From: an uncultured Oleiphilus sp. | GTDB lineage: Bacteria > Pseudomonadota > Gammaproteobacteria > Pseudomonadales > Oleiphilaceae | NCBI GenBank assembly: GCA_913020495.1 | Contig: CAJWBJ010000008.1 | Span: forward strand, 1 to 61,336 | Length of the DNA: 61,336 nt | Direction of reading: 5' to 3' | Shown here: positions 45,379-54,765 of the stretch, one piece after another | How positions within the stretch are numbered: position 1 is the stretch's first letter | Layout of the letters: each line of letters begins with the position of its first letter | Notes under the pieces: generated by a model | Databases searched by the model: none | Told to the model about the DNA's origin: nothing | Seen by the model: the letters and a program-made list of their open reading frames with translations, nothing else | Translations under genes and position numbers: made by a program

Positions 45379-46539
45379 TTAATCGAGCAGGTTTAAATTT
45401 TCATCTGCTAATAGACGTTTTGCAATAATGAGTCGCATAATCTCATTCGTGCCTTCCAGGATCCGATGAACACGAGTGTCTCTAAAATGGCGTTCGATCG
45501 GGTATTCTTTAATGTAGCCATAACCACCATGAAGCTGGAGCGCTTCGTCACAAATACGAAAACCAAGATCCGTAGCAAAGCGCTTTGCCATGGCACAGTA
45601 CGTCGATTTTTCTGAATGATTTGTGTCTAATTTATAAGCGGCTAAACGGATCATTTGTCGTGCGGCCGTTAATTCGGTCAGCATATCAGCCAATTTAAAC
45701 TGTGTCGCTTGAAATTCACTGATTGCATGGTTGAACTGTTTGCGCTCTTTAACGTATTGCGTACTCAGCGAAAGGCTCGCTCTTGCCGTACCGAGTGAGC
45801 AGGCTGCAATGTTGATACGCCCGCCATCCAAGCCTTCCATTGCTAGTTTAAAACCTTGGCCTTCTTCAGCGAGTAGGTGGTCATGTGGAATACGCACATC
45901 TTCAAAATTTATTAAAGCAGTGGGTTGATTGCTCCAGCCAAGTTTTTGTTCTTTCTTTCCATAAGTTATGCCTGCGGTGTCAGCGGGTACTGCGAAACAA
46001 CTAATGCCTTTTGAGCCATCAGCAGAGGTACGCGCCATGACGATGAGTAAGTCTGTTTCCCCTGCGCCAGAAATAAAAGCTTTGGCGCCATTTAATAAGT
46101 AATGATCATCCTTTTTTTCAGCTCTGGTTGTGAGTGATGCAGCATCTGACCCTGCGCCCGGTTCTGTTAAACAATAGCTAACCAGCTTTTGACCAGACGC
46201 CAGATCAGCGCACCATACATTTTGCAAGGATGACTGTCCGTAACGTGCCAACATATTAAATGCCATATTATGGATACTAATGAATGCCGCAGTAGACGTA
46301 CATTCACTCGCTAATTCTTCCATAATAATGGCACTATCTAATCGACCAAGACCAATGCCATGATGTTCCTCAGGAATATACATGGCCATAAATCCAAGTT
46401 TGCCTGCTGCAATAAACGTGGCTTTAGGGAAGGTTTGCTGTTCATCCCATTCTTTCGCGTAAGGCGATAATTGTTGCTGGGCAAACTTTCGTGCAGTTTG
46501 CTGAAAGGCATATTGGTCTTCAGTCAGGTCGTAATTCAT
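45379..46539 (-). CDS. Acyl-CoA dehydrogenase, probably isobutyryl-CoA dehydrogenase
   Basis: A 386-residue FAD enzyme with CLTEPGAGSDAASL, GAKAFISGAGETDLLIVMART, and the C-terminal QLHGGYGYIKEYPIERHFRD and RILEGTNEIMR blocks. In this cluster the likely substrate is isobutyryl-CoA, yielding methacrylyl-CoA. Substrate assignment rests on context. Confidence 0.92.
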   Translation of the reverse strand: MNYDLTEDQYAFQQTARKFAQQQLSPYAKEWDEQQTFPKATFIAAGKLGFMAMYIPEEHHGIGLGRLDSAIIMEELASECTSTAAFISIHNMAFNMLARYGQSSLQNVWCADLASGQKLVSYCLTEPGAGSDAASLTTRAEKKDDHYLLNGAKAFISGAGETDLLIVMARTSADGSKGISCFAVPADTAGITYGKKEQKLGWSNQPTALINFEDVRIPHDHLLAEEGQGFKLAMEGLDGGRINIAACSLGTARASLSLSTQYVKERKQFNHAISEFQATQFKLADMLTELTAARQMIRLAAYKLDTNHSEKSTYCAMAKRFATDLGFRICDEALQLHGGYGYIKEYPIERHFRDTRVHRILEGTNEIMRLIIAKRLLADENLNLLD

Positions 46540-46568
46540 ACTTGTCTCATACCTTATAAGGGCATCGT

Positions 46569-48059
46569 TTATTTCAGAGAAATAGACATGTTAGGTGCTT
46601 GTGTCGATGCTTCTTTCCAACTGGCAGTGACGGTTTTTGTTTCAGTATAGAAGCGTACCGCTTGTTTTCCATAGGCGTGCAAGTCTCCCATAAATGACCC
46701 TTTCCAACCCGTAAACGAAAAGAAGGGTAGTGGCACAGGAATTGGCAGGTTGATACCCACTTGGCCAACTTCAACTTCATGCTGATATTTTCGTGCATGT
46801 ACACCTGACGTGGTGAAAATTGAAGTGCCGTTACCATAAGGGTTTTCATTAACAAGCGTTAAAGCCTCATCGAGTGAGTCGACATTGATGCAAGAAACAA
46901 CTGGGCCAAAGATTTCTTCTTTATAAATGTCCATGTTGGTCGTCACACCCGTAAATAAGGTAGGGCCGACCCAGTTACCATCAGGGTAGCCTTCAACTTC
47001 GATACCTCGTCCATCAATCATACAGTTTGCACCTTGATCAATACCGCTTTGGATAAGTTTGTTGACACGAGTGACAGCAGCTTGATTTATAAGCGGGCCA
47101 AATGCGGCATCTGGGTGATTCCAAATATTAGGTTTTATCGCAGCCAAACGTTCCGCTAATTCGTTCGCCCATTGAATGGTTTCGCCCACAAAAACGATCA
47201 CACTAATAGCCATACAGCGCTGCCCAGCAGCCCCGACTGTTGCACCGACTAAGGCATTCATCACGGTGTCTTTATCTGCATCAGGCAGTACGACCATGTG
47301 GTTTTTTGCACCCGCGAAACATTGGGCGCGTTTAAATTGTTGTGTCGCTGTTTGGTATACATGTTTCGCGACAGGTACTGACCCTACAAATGAAGTGGCT
47401 TGAATATCGGGATGGGTTAATAGTTGATTAACCTGCTCCTTTCCACCATGAATGAGTTGTACTATACCTGCTGGTGCTCCTGCTTCTTGAAATAACTCTA
47501 GTAAACGAACGGTTGCTAAAGGCACTTGCTCAGAAGGTTTTAGTATCATGGCATTGCCACAAGCGGTCGCTAGGGGAAACATCCATAGAGGGATCATTGC
47601 AGGAAAATTAAATGGTGTAATGCCCAGCGTGACACCTAAAGGTTGGGTAATACTATAAGTATCGACACCTCTAGCAACATTTTCTACTGTCTCACCCATG
47701 AGTAAAGAAGGGATATTGCAGGCATGCTCAACAACTTCGATACCCCGCCATACATCACCCATGGCATCTTCAAGGTTTTTTCCTGTGTCTTCAGCCAAGA
47801 TGGCAGCAATTTCTTCTTGGTGCTCTTTAAGTAAATGTTGATAACGAAGCATGAGGCGGGCGCGTTCTGTGACCGGAGTATGTCGCCACAATTCAAAGGC
47901 TGCTTTTGCGCCTTCGACGGCTGTTTCTATCTCTTGTTCAGTTGCTAAGGGCACTTCAGCTAATACTGCTTGTGTCGCTGGATTCAAGACAGGGAGGGTT
48001 TCTGAGCTTTTGCTCTGAATGAATTCACCGTTAATGAGTAAAGGAACTTGTGTTGTCAT
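46569..48059 (-). CDS. mmsA: Methylmalonate-semialdehyde dehydrogenase (CoA-acylating)
   Basis: MmsA converts methylmalonate semialdehyde to propionyl-CoA. The 496 residues have the aldehyde dehydrogenase fold with catalytic Cys282 in [12 protein letters not shown], the [14 protein letters not shown] block, and [12 protein letters not shown]. It is the first gene of the cluster on the minus strand and is divergent from an AraC gene. Confidence 0.95.
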   Translation of the reverse strand: MTTQVPLLINGEFIQSKSSETLPVLNPATQAVLAEVPLATEQEIETAVEGAKAAFELWRHTPVTERARLMLRYQHLLKEHQEEIAAILAEDTGKNLEDAMGDVWRGIEVVEHACNIPSLLMGETVENVARGVDTYSITQPLGVTLGITPFNFPAMIPLWMFPLATACGNAMILKPSEQVPLATVRLLELFQEAGAPAGIVQLIHGGKEQVNQLLTHPDIQATSFVGSVPVAKHVYQTATQQFKRAQCFAGAKNHMVVLPDADKDTVMNALVGATVGAAGQRCMAISVIVFVGETIQWANELAERLAAIKPNIWNHPDAAFGPLINQAAVTRVNKLIQSGIDQGANCMIDGRGIEVEGYPDGNWVGPTLFTGVTTNMDIYKEEIFGPVVSCINVDSLDEALTLVNENPYGNGTSIFTTSGVHARKYQHEVEVGQVGINLPIPVPLPFFSFTGWKGSFMGDLHAYGKQAVRFYTETKTVTASWKEASTQAPNMSISLK

Positions 48060-48117
48060 GCTGTTATCCGCGTAGTTGTTTTATGCTTATTACATTACTC
48101 GCATCTGGTCTAAATTG

Positions 48118-48132
48118 AATTGCATAAATTGC
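48118..48132 (+). promoter_or_regulatory. AATTGC half-site pair between mmsA and the AraC gene
   Basis: AATTGC occurs at 48118-48123 and 48127-48132, 9 bases apart, in the 133-base divergent gap. It could be part of a regulator site. Weak evidence. Confidence 0.25.
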
Positions 48133-48192
48133 GGGTAATATGGATAATATTGCTATAAGGTTGGGTTTCTACTTTCTTGTATCGGTAATTTA

Positions 48193-49083
48193 ATGAGCGA
48201 CCCGTCCACGTGGCCTTTATCTGAAGAAGCATTTCGTATTTTGGTGCCGGACGATATGTTGTCGGCCATGGAACATCATGTTTTATCGCGAGATTGCTTT
48301 CCTACTGCTCTAGGTTATTATCCTCGTGCTTATGACCATCAAATGCGACGTATAGGCCATGATGACTTTATTATGCTTTACTGTGCTTCGGGGGCGGGTG
48401 AATTGGTGACAGAGTCATATCAAGGCCAAGTAGTAAGTGGTGATTTGATTGTGTTGCCTCCAGGGTCAAAACATCGATATGCATCTCAAGATAAGTCACC
48501 CTGGACATTATTCTGGTGTCATTTTCGTGGTGACCATGCTTCGAATTTCTATCAACAAATGCCTTTAAGGGCGAATAACCCCATTCTTCATGGCTCAAAT
48601 GATTTAACGCTGCAGAATAGCTTCAGTAGTCTTATACGTACTGTACGTAAAGCGTATAATATTTCGGATTATATCCATGTGGCGAACCATTTGCGCCATA
48701 CTTTAGCGTTAATAGAACCGCTCTATCGACAGAGTATAAGTTCACCAATAAGGACTATTTTGTCAGAGGCAAGTGTTTCTGAGATTCGGGAGTACATGCG
48801 AGATAATCTACATAAGCAATTAAGCTTGGATGACTTGGCGAGAATAAGTAAATTATCAAAGTATCATTTTAATCGAAAATATAAGGCATTAACCGGTTAC
48901 TCTCCCTTACAACATTTTATTCAGTTAAAAATCGAGCAAGCTTGTTTTTTATTGGAAAGTTCTCATCTTCGCATTGCAGATATTGCCTTCCAGTTGGGGT
49001 ATGATGACCCATTATATTTTTCGAGAGTCTTTAGGAAAGTGATGGCGGTTTCACCCAGTCAGTACCGTAAAGCTTTACACTAG
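48193..49083 (+). CDS. AraC family regulator, probably of the valine cluster (MmsR-like)
   Basis: A 296-residue regulator with an N-terminal AraC-type cupin domain (about 30-120; DLIVLPPGSKHRYASQ) and two C-terminal HTH motifs (LSLDDLARISKLSKYHFNRKY and LRIADIAFQLGYDDPLYFSRVFRK). It is divergent from mmsA, as MmsR is in Pseudomonas. Direct control of mmsA is inference from position. Confidence 0.88.
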   Translation: MSDPSTWPLSEEAFRILVPDDMLSAMEHHVLSRDCFPTALGYYPRAYDHQMRRIGHDDFIMLYCASGAGELVTESYQGQVVSGDLIVLPPGSKHRYASQDKSPWTLFWCHFRGDHASNFYQQMPLRANNPILHGSNDLTLQNSFSSLIRTVRKAYNISDYIHVANHLRHTLALIEPLYRQSISSPIRTILSEASVSEIREYMRDNLHKQLSLDDLARISKLSKYHFNRKYKALTGYSPLQHFIQLKIEQACFLLESSHLRIADIAFQLGYDDPLYFSRVFRKVMAVSPSQYRKALH

Positions 49084-49128
49084 ATCTCGAACCTACTCCT
49101 AAACAAATATCGATCGAAACCTCGTTTT

Positions 49129-51258
49129 ATGCTCACTGAAAGCCAGAAAAAACTAATTCAAACAACTTACCGCAAATTTACTGACCGAGAAGGCTTTCGG
49201 CCTCGGTATGGCCAGCGAGTAATGATTGCGGAAATTGCTAAATACTTAGGTTCGATCAAAGAAAATGACCAGGGTTTACGCAAGTCACCCCCAGCAGTGT
49301 GTGTGGTTGAGGCGGGTACTGGAACAGGGAAAACTTTAGCCTATTCTATTTCAGTTTTACCCTTGGCATTGGAAGAAGGCCGTACGGTTATTATTTCCAC
49401 CGCAACGACTGCTTTACAAGAGCAGGTTATGAGTAAAGATTTACCTGAGCTTGCAAAATATTCCGGCCTTAAATTCAATTATGCTTTAGCCAAGGGTCGA
49501 GGACGTTATGTTTGCTTGAGCAAATTAGACCAGCAGCTTGAAAATTCAGGGAGTGAACAAACTGCACTGCCTTTGTTTATGATGCAAGGCAGCGAGCAAA
49601 CAGTCGATAAGTCTGAGCTTGAGATTTTCCTTTCCAGTTATGCATCTGGCAAATGGGATGGCGATCGTGACACCTGGGAAAGCGTGATTGAAAATGATGT
49701 TTGGCGGTCATTGTCAACTGATAATCAGCAATGTGCAAAACGCCGGTGCAGCTATTTTAACTCTTGCCCTTATTATGAAACCCGAAAAACTTGGGATGAG
49801 GCCGATGTGATTGTTGTCAATCACGACCTTTTATTATCTGATTTAGCATTAGGTGGCGGTGTATTATTACCTTCACCTGAATCTTCTATTCTTGTTTTGG
49901 ATGAAGCACATCATCTGGCTGATAAAGCTTTAAACCATTTTACGGTTAACGGTGGTCTCAAAAGTGCAGACTCATGGTTGAAATCTTTAAGCAAAGTGAT
50001 GGTCGAGTTTTCGCCTTATCTTGGTCAAGGTAACTACTTGGGTCGCCATATTGCTGATATCTCAGATGTATCAACCAAATTACATGAATGGCTAACCCGA
50101 ACGTATGATTATTTAATTGAAACCATTGATTGGGATGAGGAAGAAGCGGGCGGTGTTAGGCGCTATCGTTTTAAACAGGCCATTATTCCAGATGCATTAT
50201 TGGAAATGGCGGGTGAATTGAAAGTGATGTTTGCGAGCCTTTGTCGCTTATTGGATGACATTCGCTCGGAAGTCACAAAAGCTGTCGACGAAAAGTCCGA
50301 TTGTGGTTTGTCGCGTGAAGAAGGGGAGCAATGGTTTCCTGTGTTTGGTAGTTTGTGTAATCGAGCTGAAAACCTTCATGCTTTATGGATGTTCTATGGA
50401 AAAGAGCAAAAAGAGGGCGGTGTACCGAATGCTCGCTGGCTCGTTTACCGAGAATATGAAAATCAGTCTGATATTATGCTTTATGGCAGTCCACTAAGTG
50501 CGGGTGGACTTTTACACGAAGAGCTTTGGAAAAAGTGCTTCGCTGCTGTTTTAACCTCTGCAACGCTAACAGCAATTGGAAAGTTTGATCGTTTAAGTCA
50601 AAAGGCCGGTTTGCCGAAAGAAAGTGTTTACCATCAGGTTCAAAGTCCTTTTGATTTTCAAAATGTCGCTAACTTATTAATTCCAAATATGGGGGCTTCC
50701 GCGGGTGAACCTGAAGCTCACACCAATGAGATTTCAACAAATCTGGTTCGATGGATTGGTGAACATAAAGCTGTTTTGGTTTTATTTAGTTCTCGCCGTC
50801 AAATGAATGATGTGTATTTTCAAGTGGACCGGGAGTTACGTGAAGATATCATGACGCAAGATGACTTCAGCAAACAAGAGCTCGTCAAACGTCATAAGAG
50901 TAAAGTTGATGAGGGGGAGCGAAGTGTTTTATTTGGATTGGCCTCCCTGTCAGAAGGGGTGGATCTACCGGGTGACTATTTAACACACGTGGTCATTGCA
51001 AAAATTCCCTTTTCTGTCCCAAACGACCCGCTAGAAGAAAGTATAAGCGAGTGGTTAGAGTCGCAAGGTCGAAACCCTTTTATGGAGGTGTCAGTGCCAG
51101 ATGCCAGTTTGAAACTAATTCAAGCTTGTGGCCGTTTGATACGAACAGAGCAGGATACAGGGCAGATTACGATTTTAGATAACCGCTTAATTACGCGTCG
51201 TTATGGGAGCATGTTGATCAACTCATTACCGCCCTATAAACGGATTATTGAATCATGA
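49129..51258 (+). CDS. dinG: ATP-dependent DNA helicase DinG
   Basis: DinG is an XPD-like helicase that unwinds 5'-3' and resolves R-loops and G-quadruplexes. The 709 residues have Walker A EAGTGTGKT (Lys68), DEAH at 258-261, and [4Fe-4S] cysteines at Cys129, Cys202, Cys207 and Cys213. GLASLSEGVDLPGD and the QACGRLIRTEQD motif follow at the C-terminus. Length is close to the 716 residues of E. coli DinG. ATG start at 49129, 45 bases after the AraC gene. Confidence 0.95.
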   Translation: MLTESQKKLIQTTYRKFTDREGFRPRYGQRVMIAEIAKYLGSIKENDQGLRKSPPAVCVVEAGTGTGKTLAYSISVLPLALEEGRTVIISTATTALQEQVMSKDLPELAKYSGLKFNYALAKGRGRYVCLSKLDQQLENSGSEQTALPLFMMQGSEQTVDKSELEIFLSSYASGKWDGDRDTWESVIENDVWRSLSTDNQQCAKRRCSYFNSCPYYETRKTWDEADVIVVNHDLLLSDLALGGGVLLPSPESSILVLDEAHHLADKALNHFTVNGGLKSADSWLKSLSKVMVEFSPYLGQGNYLGRHIADISDVSTKLHEWLTRTYDYLIETIDWDEEEAGGVRRYRFKQAIIPDALLEMAGELKVMFASLCRLLDDIRSEVTKAVDEKSDCGLSREEGEQWFPVFGSLCNRAENLHALWMFYGKEQKEGGVPNARWLVYREYENQSDIMLYGSPLSAGGLLHEELWKKCFAAVLTSATLTAIGKFDRLSQKAGLPKESVYHQVQSPFDFQNVANLLIPNMGASAGEPEAHTNEISTNLVRWIGEHKAVLVLFSSRRQMNDVYFQVDRELREDIMTQDDFSKQELVKRHKSKVDEGERSVLFGLASLSEGVDLPGDYLTHVVIAKIPFSVPNDPLEESISEWLESQGRNPFMEVSVPDASLKLIQACGRLIRTEQDTGQITILDNRLITRRYGSMLINSLPPYKRIIES

Positions 51259-51283
51259 AAACTAAGTTCCCCAAATTTTAAGC

Positions 51284-51326
51284 AAAAAAAAGCGATAATT
51301 TGATGCCGAAAATATCAAATTATCGC
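51284..51326 (-). terminator. Perfect 13-bp inverted repeat with poly-A flank, terminator-like for the minus strand
   Basis: GCGATAATTTGAT (51292-51304) pairs perfectly with 51314-51326 around a 9-base loop. The A-run at 51284-51291 would be a T-run on the minus strand. The genes on both sides are on the plus strand, so this could mark the 3' end of an unrecognised minus-strand RNA, or it may help end dinG. Confidence 0.6.
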
Positions 51327-51496
51327 GTTCACAAGTAGGGCTTTTGTAGGGATGCCCAGATTGGAAAAACTTTCTGAAAACTTATCAGTCTAAAATGACG
51401 CTGAACAAAAAGGCCTGAAGTTTTTTGCTCAACACATTTCGTCTTGATGTAGCTATAGTAGGGAGTAGGGGGGCTTAATTAGATCGTCCAAAGGGC

Positions 51497-51512
51497 TTAA
51501 GCCTAGGCTTAA
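51497..51512. promoter_or_regulatory. 16-base perfect palindrome, possible operator
   Basis: TTAAGCCTAGGCTTAA is its own reverse complement. It lies 11 bases left of the CRP-type site, centre to centre 27 bases. Confidence 0.5.
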
Positions 51513-51523
51513 CGCTATTAAAG

Positions 51524-51539
51524 TGTGATGCAAGTCACA
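51524..51539. promoter_or_regulatory. Perfect CRP/Vfr-type site
   Basis: TGTGATGCAAGTCACA matches the CRP consensus TGTGA-N6-TCACA in all fixed bases. It is about 340 bases upstream of the SDR start and could serve that operon, or an unseen RNA in the gap. Confidence 0.75.
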
Positions 51540-51872
51540 AAAAAATGCATTCTTGATGCGCTATTTCACAGGTTTTGATGTTTTTACAAAGCTTAAATAT
51601 TTTGGCTTTAAAGAAATGCTTTCTAAATTTTCGTATATTTCTATTTAAAATTCTTGATTTGACCTTCAATTCACTCTTTTACCTGCTAGTTATCTGATGA
51701 GATGAACTTCTCATTTGCTAAATAATTGTAATTTATAAGTATAAATGAGTTGCTAAAAGTAGAAAGAAAACATAATCTGAACGCTGTTCAGGTTATTTCT
51801 TCGGAATGTTGCGTTTTATATTATTTCAGAATTGAATCATTCAAGAGTATGTATCTACCTAAGGTTAAGAGC

Positions 51873-52667
51873 ATGAAAACAAAATTTGCACTAGTCACCG
51901 GAGCTTCTGAAGGAATTGGGTTTGAGTTTTGTAAGGTGCTTGCTGCAAAAGGATATAATATTTTGTTGGTTGCTCGTACTTTGGACAAGCTTCAAACTTC
52001 TGCGAAGTTCTTAGAGCAGTCATATAATATTGAAACTCAAATTATTTCTTGTGATCTAGCTAGTCCTAATGCAGCGCAGAAATTATTTGATGAAGTGAAT
52101 GACCGTAAAATATCGGTTGATGTGCTTATCAATAATGCAGGCCTGCTGTTTAATGGCTTTTTTAAAGATATTGACTTAGCCAGTCAAGAAAAGTTATTGC
52201 AGTGTAATGTGCTTGCTTTAACATCCATTACGCATTTATTTGTTAATGAAATGGTCAGGCAGGGTTCTGGCCGAATACTAAATGTAGCTTCTACAGCCGC
52301 ATGGATGGCTATTCCAAACCAAAATATCTATGCGGCATCAAAGGCTTATGTTTTATCGTTTAGCCATGCCTTAGCTGATGAAATGAAAGCAGCGAAAACA
52401 GGTGTCAGTGTAACAGTTGTTTGTCCAAGTTATACCGATACTAAAATGCTTGCTAATCCGAATCAGGGGAATGTATTAAAAATACCACGGTCGATGGTTT
52501 TATCTCCAGAATATGTTGCAAAGAAAGGTATTGATGCCTGCTTGGCGGGTAAAAGTAACTGTATACCGGGCTTCTCTAATCGAGTTGGAATGGCTCTCAT
52601 TCAATTATTACCAAAGGCATGGGTTACAACGTTTTTTGGGAGATGGTATCGACATGCTCAATGCTAA
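51873..52667 (+). CDS. Short-chain dehydrogenase/reductase
   Basis: A 264-residue SDR with TGASEGIG at 9-16, NNAG at 87-90, Ser140, and YAASK (Tyr153, Lys157), the classical catalytic set. It reduces a keto compound or oxidises an alcohol with NAD(P); the closest look is the DltE-like group. I start at 51873, preceded by TAAGAG, rather than at 51750, which would add 41 residues unlike the family. Its 3' end overlaps the cytochrome gene by 14 bases. Confidence 0.88.
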   Translation: MKTKFALVTGASEGIGFEFCKVLAAKGYNILLVARTLDKLQTSAKFLEQSYNIETQIISCDLASPNAAQKLFDEVNDRKISVDVLINNAGLLFNGFFKDIDLASQEKLLQCNVLALTSITHLFVNEMVRQGSGRILNVASTAAWMAIPNQNIYAASKAYVLSFSHALADEMKAAKTGVSVTVVCPSYTDTKMLANPNQGNVLKIPRSMVLSPEYVAKKGIDACLAGKSNCIPGFSNRVGMALIQLLPKAWVTTFFGRWYRHAQC

Positions 52668-53316
52668 TTTTTTTTATGTGCTAATAATCAGCTTGGTCTT
52701 TTGTATAGGTTGTGCGGAAAAAATTGATAGCCCGGATTCTGTCGCTACTGTACCTGAGTCACCCTGGGTATTGGTTGAGAATATAAATATTGAGGGTGCA
52801 ATGGTTTACGAATCTTGCGCTTCATGTCATTTGGCTGATGGCAGTGGGCGTAGTGATGGCCTTGTTCCTCGATTGGCAGGGCAGCGTGAGAAAGTATTGT
52901 TGCACAAATTGAAGAAACTCCGTGATGGCGAGGTAACTTTGCCTGTCATGGTTCCTTTTGCCCGCGCGCTGAGTGAAGTTGAAAGTTCACAAGTCGCCAA
53001 CTATATTGCTTCGCTTCCAAGTGTTAATGAAGGTGTTTCGTCAAACAAGAACTACGAAGTTTATTGCTCTGCTTGTCATGGTGGTGCAGCACAAGGAAAT
53101 GATGTGCTGTTAGCGCCAAAGCTATGTGGTCAACACTCTGCTTATTTGGATAGACGGATGTCTGAAATTAAACAAAATATTCGAGGTGATGCGGATATGG
53201 GCATGATGTCAGTTTTGAATGCCATAAACCCAAATACGCAAAATGAGATTGTCCAGTGGTTGGCTGTAGGGCAGTGCTTAGGCGAGAGGGGTGTGATGGA
53301 GAGTAGTGATGAATAA
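52654..53316 (+). CDS. Diheme cytochrome c, probably a lipoprotein (c4-like)
   Basis: A 220-residue cytochrome with CASCH (55-59) and CSACH (138-142), each followed by a c-type domain with RLAGQ or KLCGQ blocks as in cytochrome c4. The start at 52654 gives a signal with a hydrophobic stretch (FFYVLIISLVFCIG) ending at Cys20, a plausible lipobox. It overlaps the SDR gene by 14 bases and its 3' end overlaps the amine oxidase gene by 11 bases, so it is translationally coupled to both. It would carry electrons from the neighbour to the respiratory chain. Confidence 0.85.
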   Translation: MLNANFFYVLIISLVFCIGCAEKIDSPDSVATVPESPWVLVENINIEGAMVYESCASCHLADGSGRSDGLVPRLAGQREKVLLHKLKKLRDGEVTLPVMVPFARALSEVESSQVANYIASLPSVNEGVSSNKNYEVYCSACHGGAAQGNDVLLAPKLCGQHSAYLDRRMSEIKQNIRGDADMGMMSVLNAINPNTQNEIVQWLAVGQCLGERGVMESSDE

Positions 53317-54754
53317 TCGTCGTGATTTTTTACGTTTGGGCGCAGGAGTATTGGCCACAGGGATGTTACCAACAAGCTTATTATGGGCATCAACAAAGGT
53401 GAAGCGAGTGCCAGCGCTTGTCATTGGTGGCGGTTTAGCTGGGTTGTCAACCGCGCGTAATTTGAAGCGCCTTGGAATTGACTCAGTTGTTTTGGAAGCT
53501 CGTGACCGAGTAGGTGGCCGAACGATTAACTTACCACTACCAGGTGGGCATGTTGTTGAGGGTGGTGGTGAGTGGATTGGCCCAGGTCAAGATAGAATCG
53601 CAGCCTTGGCCGCTGAAGTTGGCGTTGATACCTTTGATGCTTATTACAGTGGAGCAGGCATTTATGAAATTCAGGGCTTGGTGTCCAAGGGGCTTCTGCC
53701 CGAATTGAGTTTGCAACAAGGCTTCAGTTTTTCTCGTTTAGCGTGGCGACTGCAGTCCATGGCCGATAGTTTGCCTTTAGGAAAACCATGGAAGGCGATT
53801 AATGCGAATTACTTAGATAACATCACTTTGGCTGCATGGTTGAAAAAAGAAGGTGCATCTAGTTGGGTGATTGATGCGTTTCGTATTATTACGCGGGCGA
53901 TAATGTCAGGCTATCCAGAACGGATTTCGCTACTGTGGTTTTTGCATTATATTCAGTCTAGTGGCGGTTTATTGGGAATTGCTTTAAACGATAATGGCTT
54001 ACAGGATTTGCGTTTTGTAGGTGGGTCACAAATGGTCTCTATTAATGCAGCTAAAGACTTGGGAGATAAAGTCCATTTGGGTGAACCAGTGATTTCTGTT
54101 AGTGATAATCCAACAGGTTCAGTTGAAGTGCAGACACCTAAAGGGACGTATTTGGCTGAGCGAGTAGTCGTTGCTATGTCTCCTGCCGATACGCTTCGTA
54201 TCAACTTTAAGACGGGTCTGTCAGCTCAAAGAGAAAGCTTAGTAAAAAAATGGGCAGGATTGACACGTTTGCCACTAATAAAACATTCTGTGATTTATAA
54301 GAAGCCTTTCTGGCGTGAGGCTGGTCTCAATGGAAATGTTGTGACGGATCATTCTCCTTTGCAATTAGTGTTTGATAACTCTCCGCAAGATGCATCTTTG
54401 GGTGTGTTGACTTCTTTTTTGTCGGCAGCAGAAGTACCTGGAATGGCTAGCAAGACAGATCGAGTGCGTTTAATTCCTCAGGAACTAAGTCGTTATTTTG
54501 GCTCAAAAGCACTTGATACTACCGGATATGTTGAAAAAGATTGGTCGACAGACCCGTGGAGTATTGGTTGCATTACACCGCTGACAAAGGGAATACTTAC
54601 TACCGCTGGGCCTGCATTACGAAAACCGGTTGGGCGAATTCATTGGGCTGGCACTGAAAGTGCGGAGATTGGGTGCGGTTATATGGATGGCGCTGTGCGT
54701 TCTGGAGAGCATGCGGCAATAGAAGTACATAAGGTGTTAAAGGCTAAGGTTTGA
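53306..54754 (+). CDS. Tat-exported flavin amine oxidase
   Basis: A 482-residue FAD enzyme of the amine oxidase family. The twin-arginine signal NRRDFLRLGAG is at 4-14. The FAD loop is VIGGGLAGLSTA near 39-50, and VVLEARDRVGGRT is typical of the family. The C-terminal HWAGTESAEIGCGYMDGAVRSG block matches the FAD-binding end of monoamine oxidases. As a periplasmic protein next to a cytochrome it may pass electrons to it rather than to oxygen; that is inference. Substrate (polyamine, tyramine or other) unknown. Confidence 0.85.
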   Translation: MMNNRRDFLRLGAGVLATGMLPTSLLWASTKVKRVPALVIGGGLAGLSTARNLKRLGIDSVVLEARDRVGGRTINLPLPGGHVVEGGGEWIGPGQDRIAALAAEVGVDTFDAYYSGAGIYEIQGLVSKGLLPELSLQQGFSFSRLAWRLQSMADSLPLGKPWKAINANYLDNITLAAWLKKEGASSWVIDAFRIITRAIMSGYPERISLLWFLHYIQSSGGLLGIALNDNGLQDLRFVGGSQMVSINAAKDLGDKVHLGEPVISVSDNPTGSVEVQTPKGTYLAERVVVAMSPADTLRINFKTGLSAQRESLVKKWAGLTRLPLIKHSVIYKKPFWREAGLNGNVVTDHSPLQLVFDNSPQDASLGVLTSFLSAAEVPGMASKTDRVRLIPQELSRYFGSKALDTTGYVEKDWSTDPWSIGCITPLTKGILTTAGPALRKPVGRIHWAGTESAEIGCGYMDGAVRSGEHAAIEVHKVLKAKV

Positions 54755-54765
54755 GGGCTAGCTTC

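Larger units (their letters stand above)
51259..51872. other. 614-base gap between dinG and the SDR gene, rich in regulatory signals
   Basis: No gene is recognised in this gap. It contains a perfect inverted repeat with a poly-A side, a 16-base palindrome, and a CRP-type site, each listed separately. Bases 51750-51872 are an in-frame extension of the SDR frame that looks untranslated. Confidence 0.6.
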
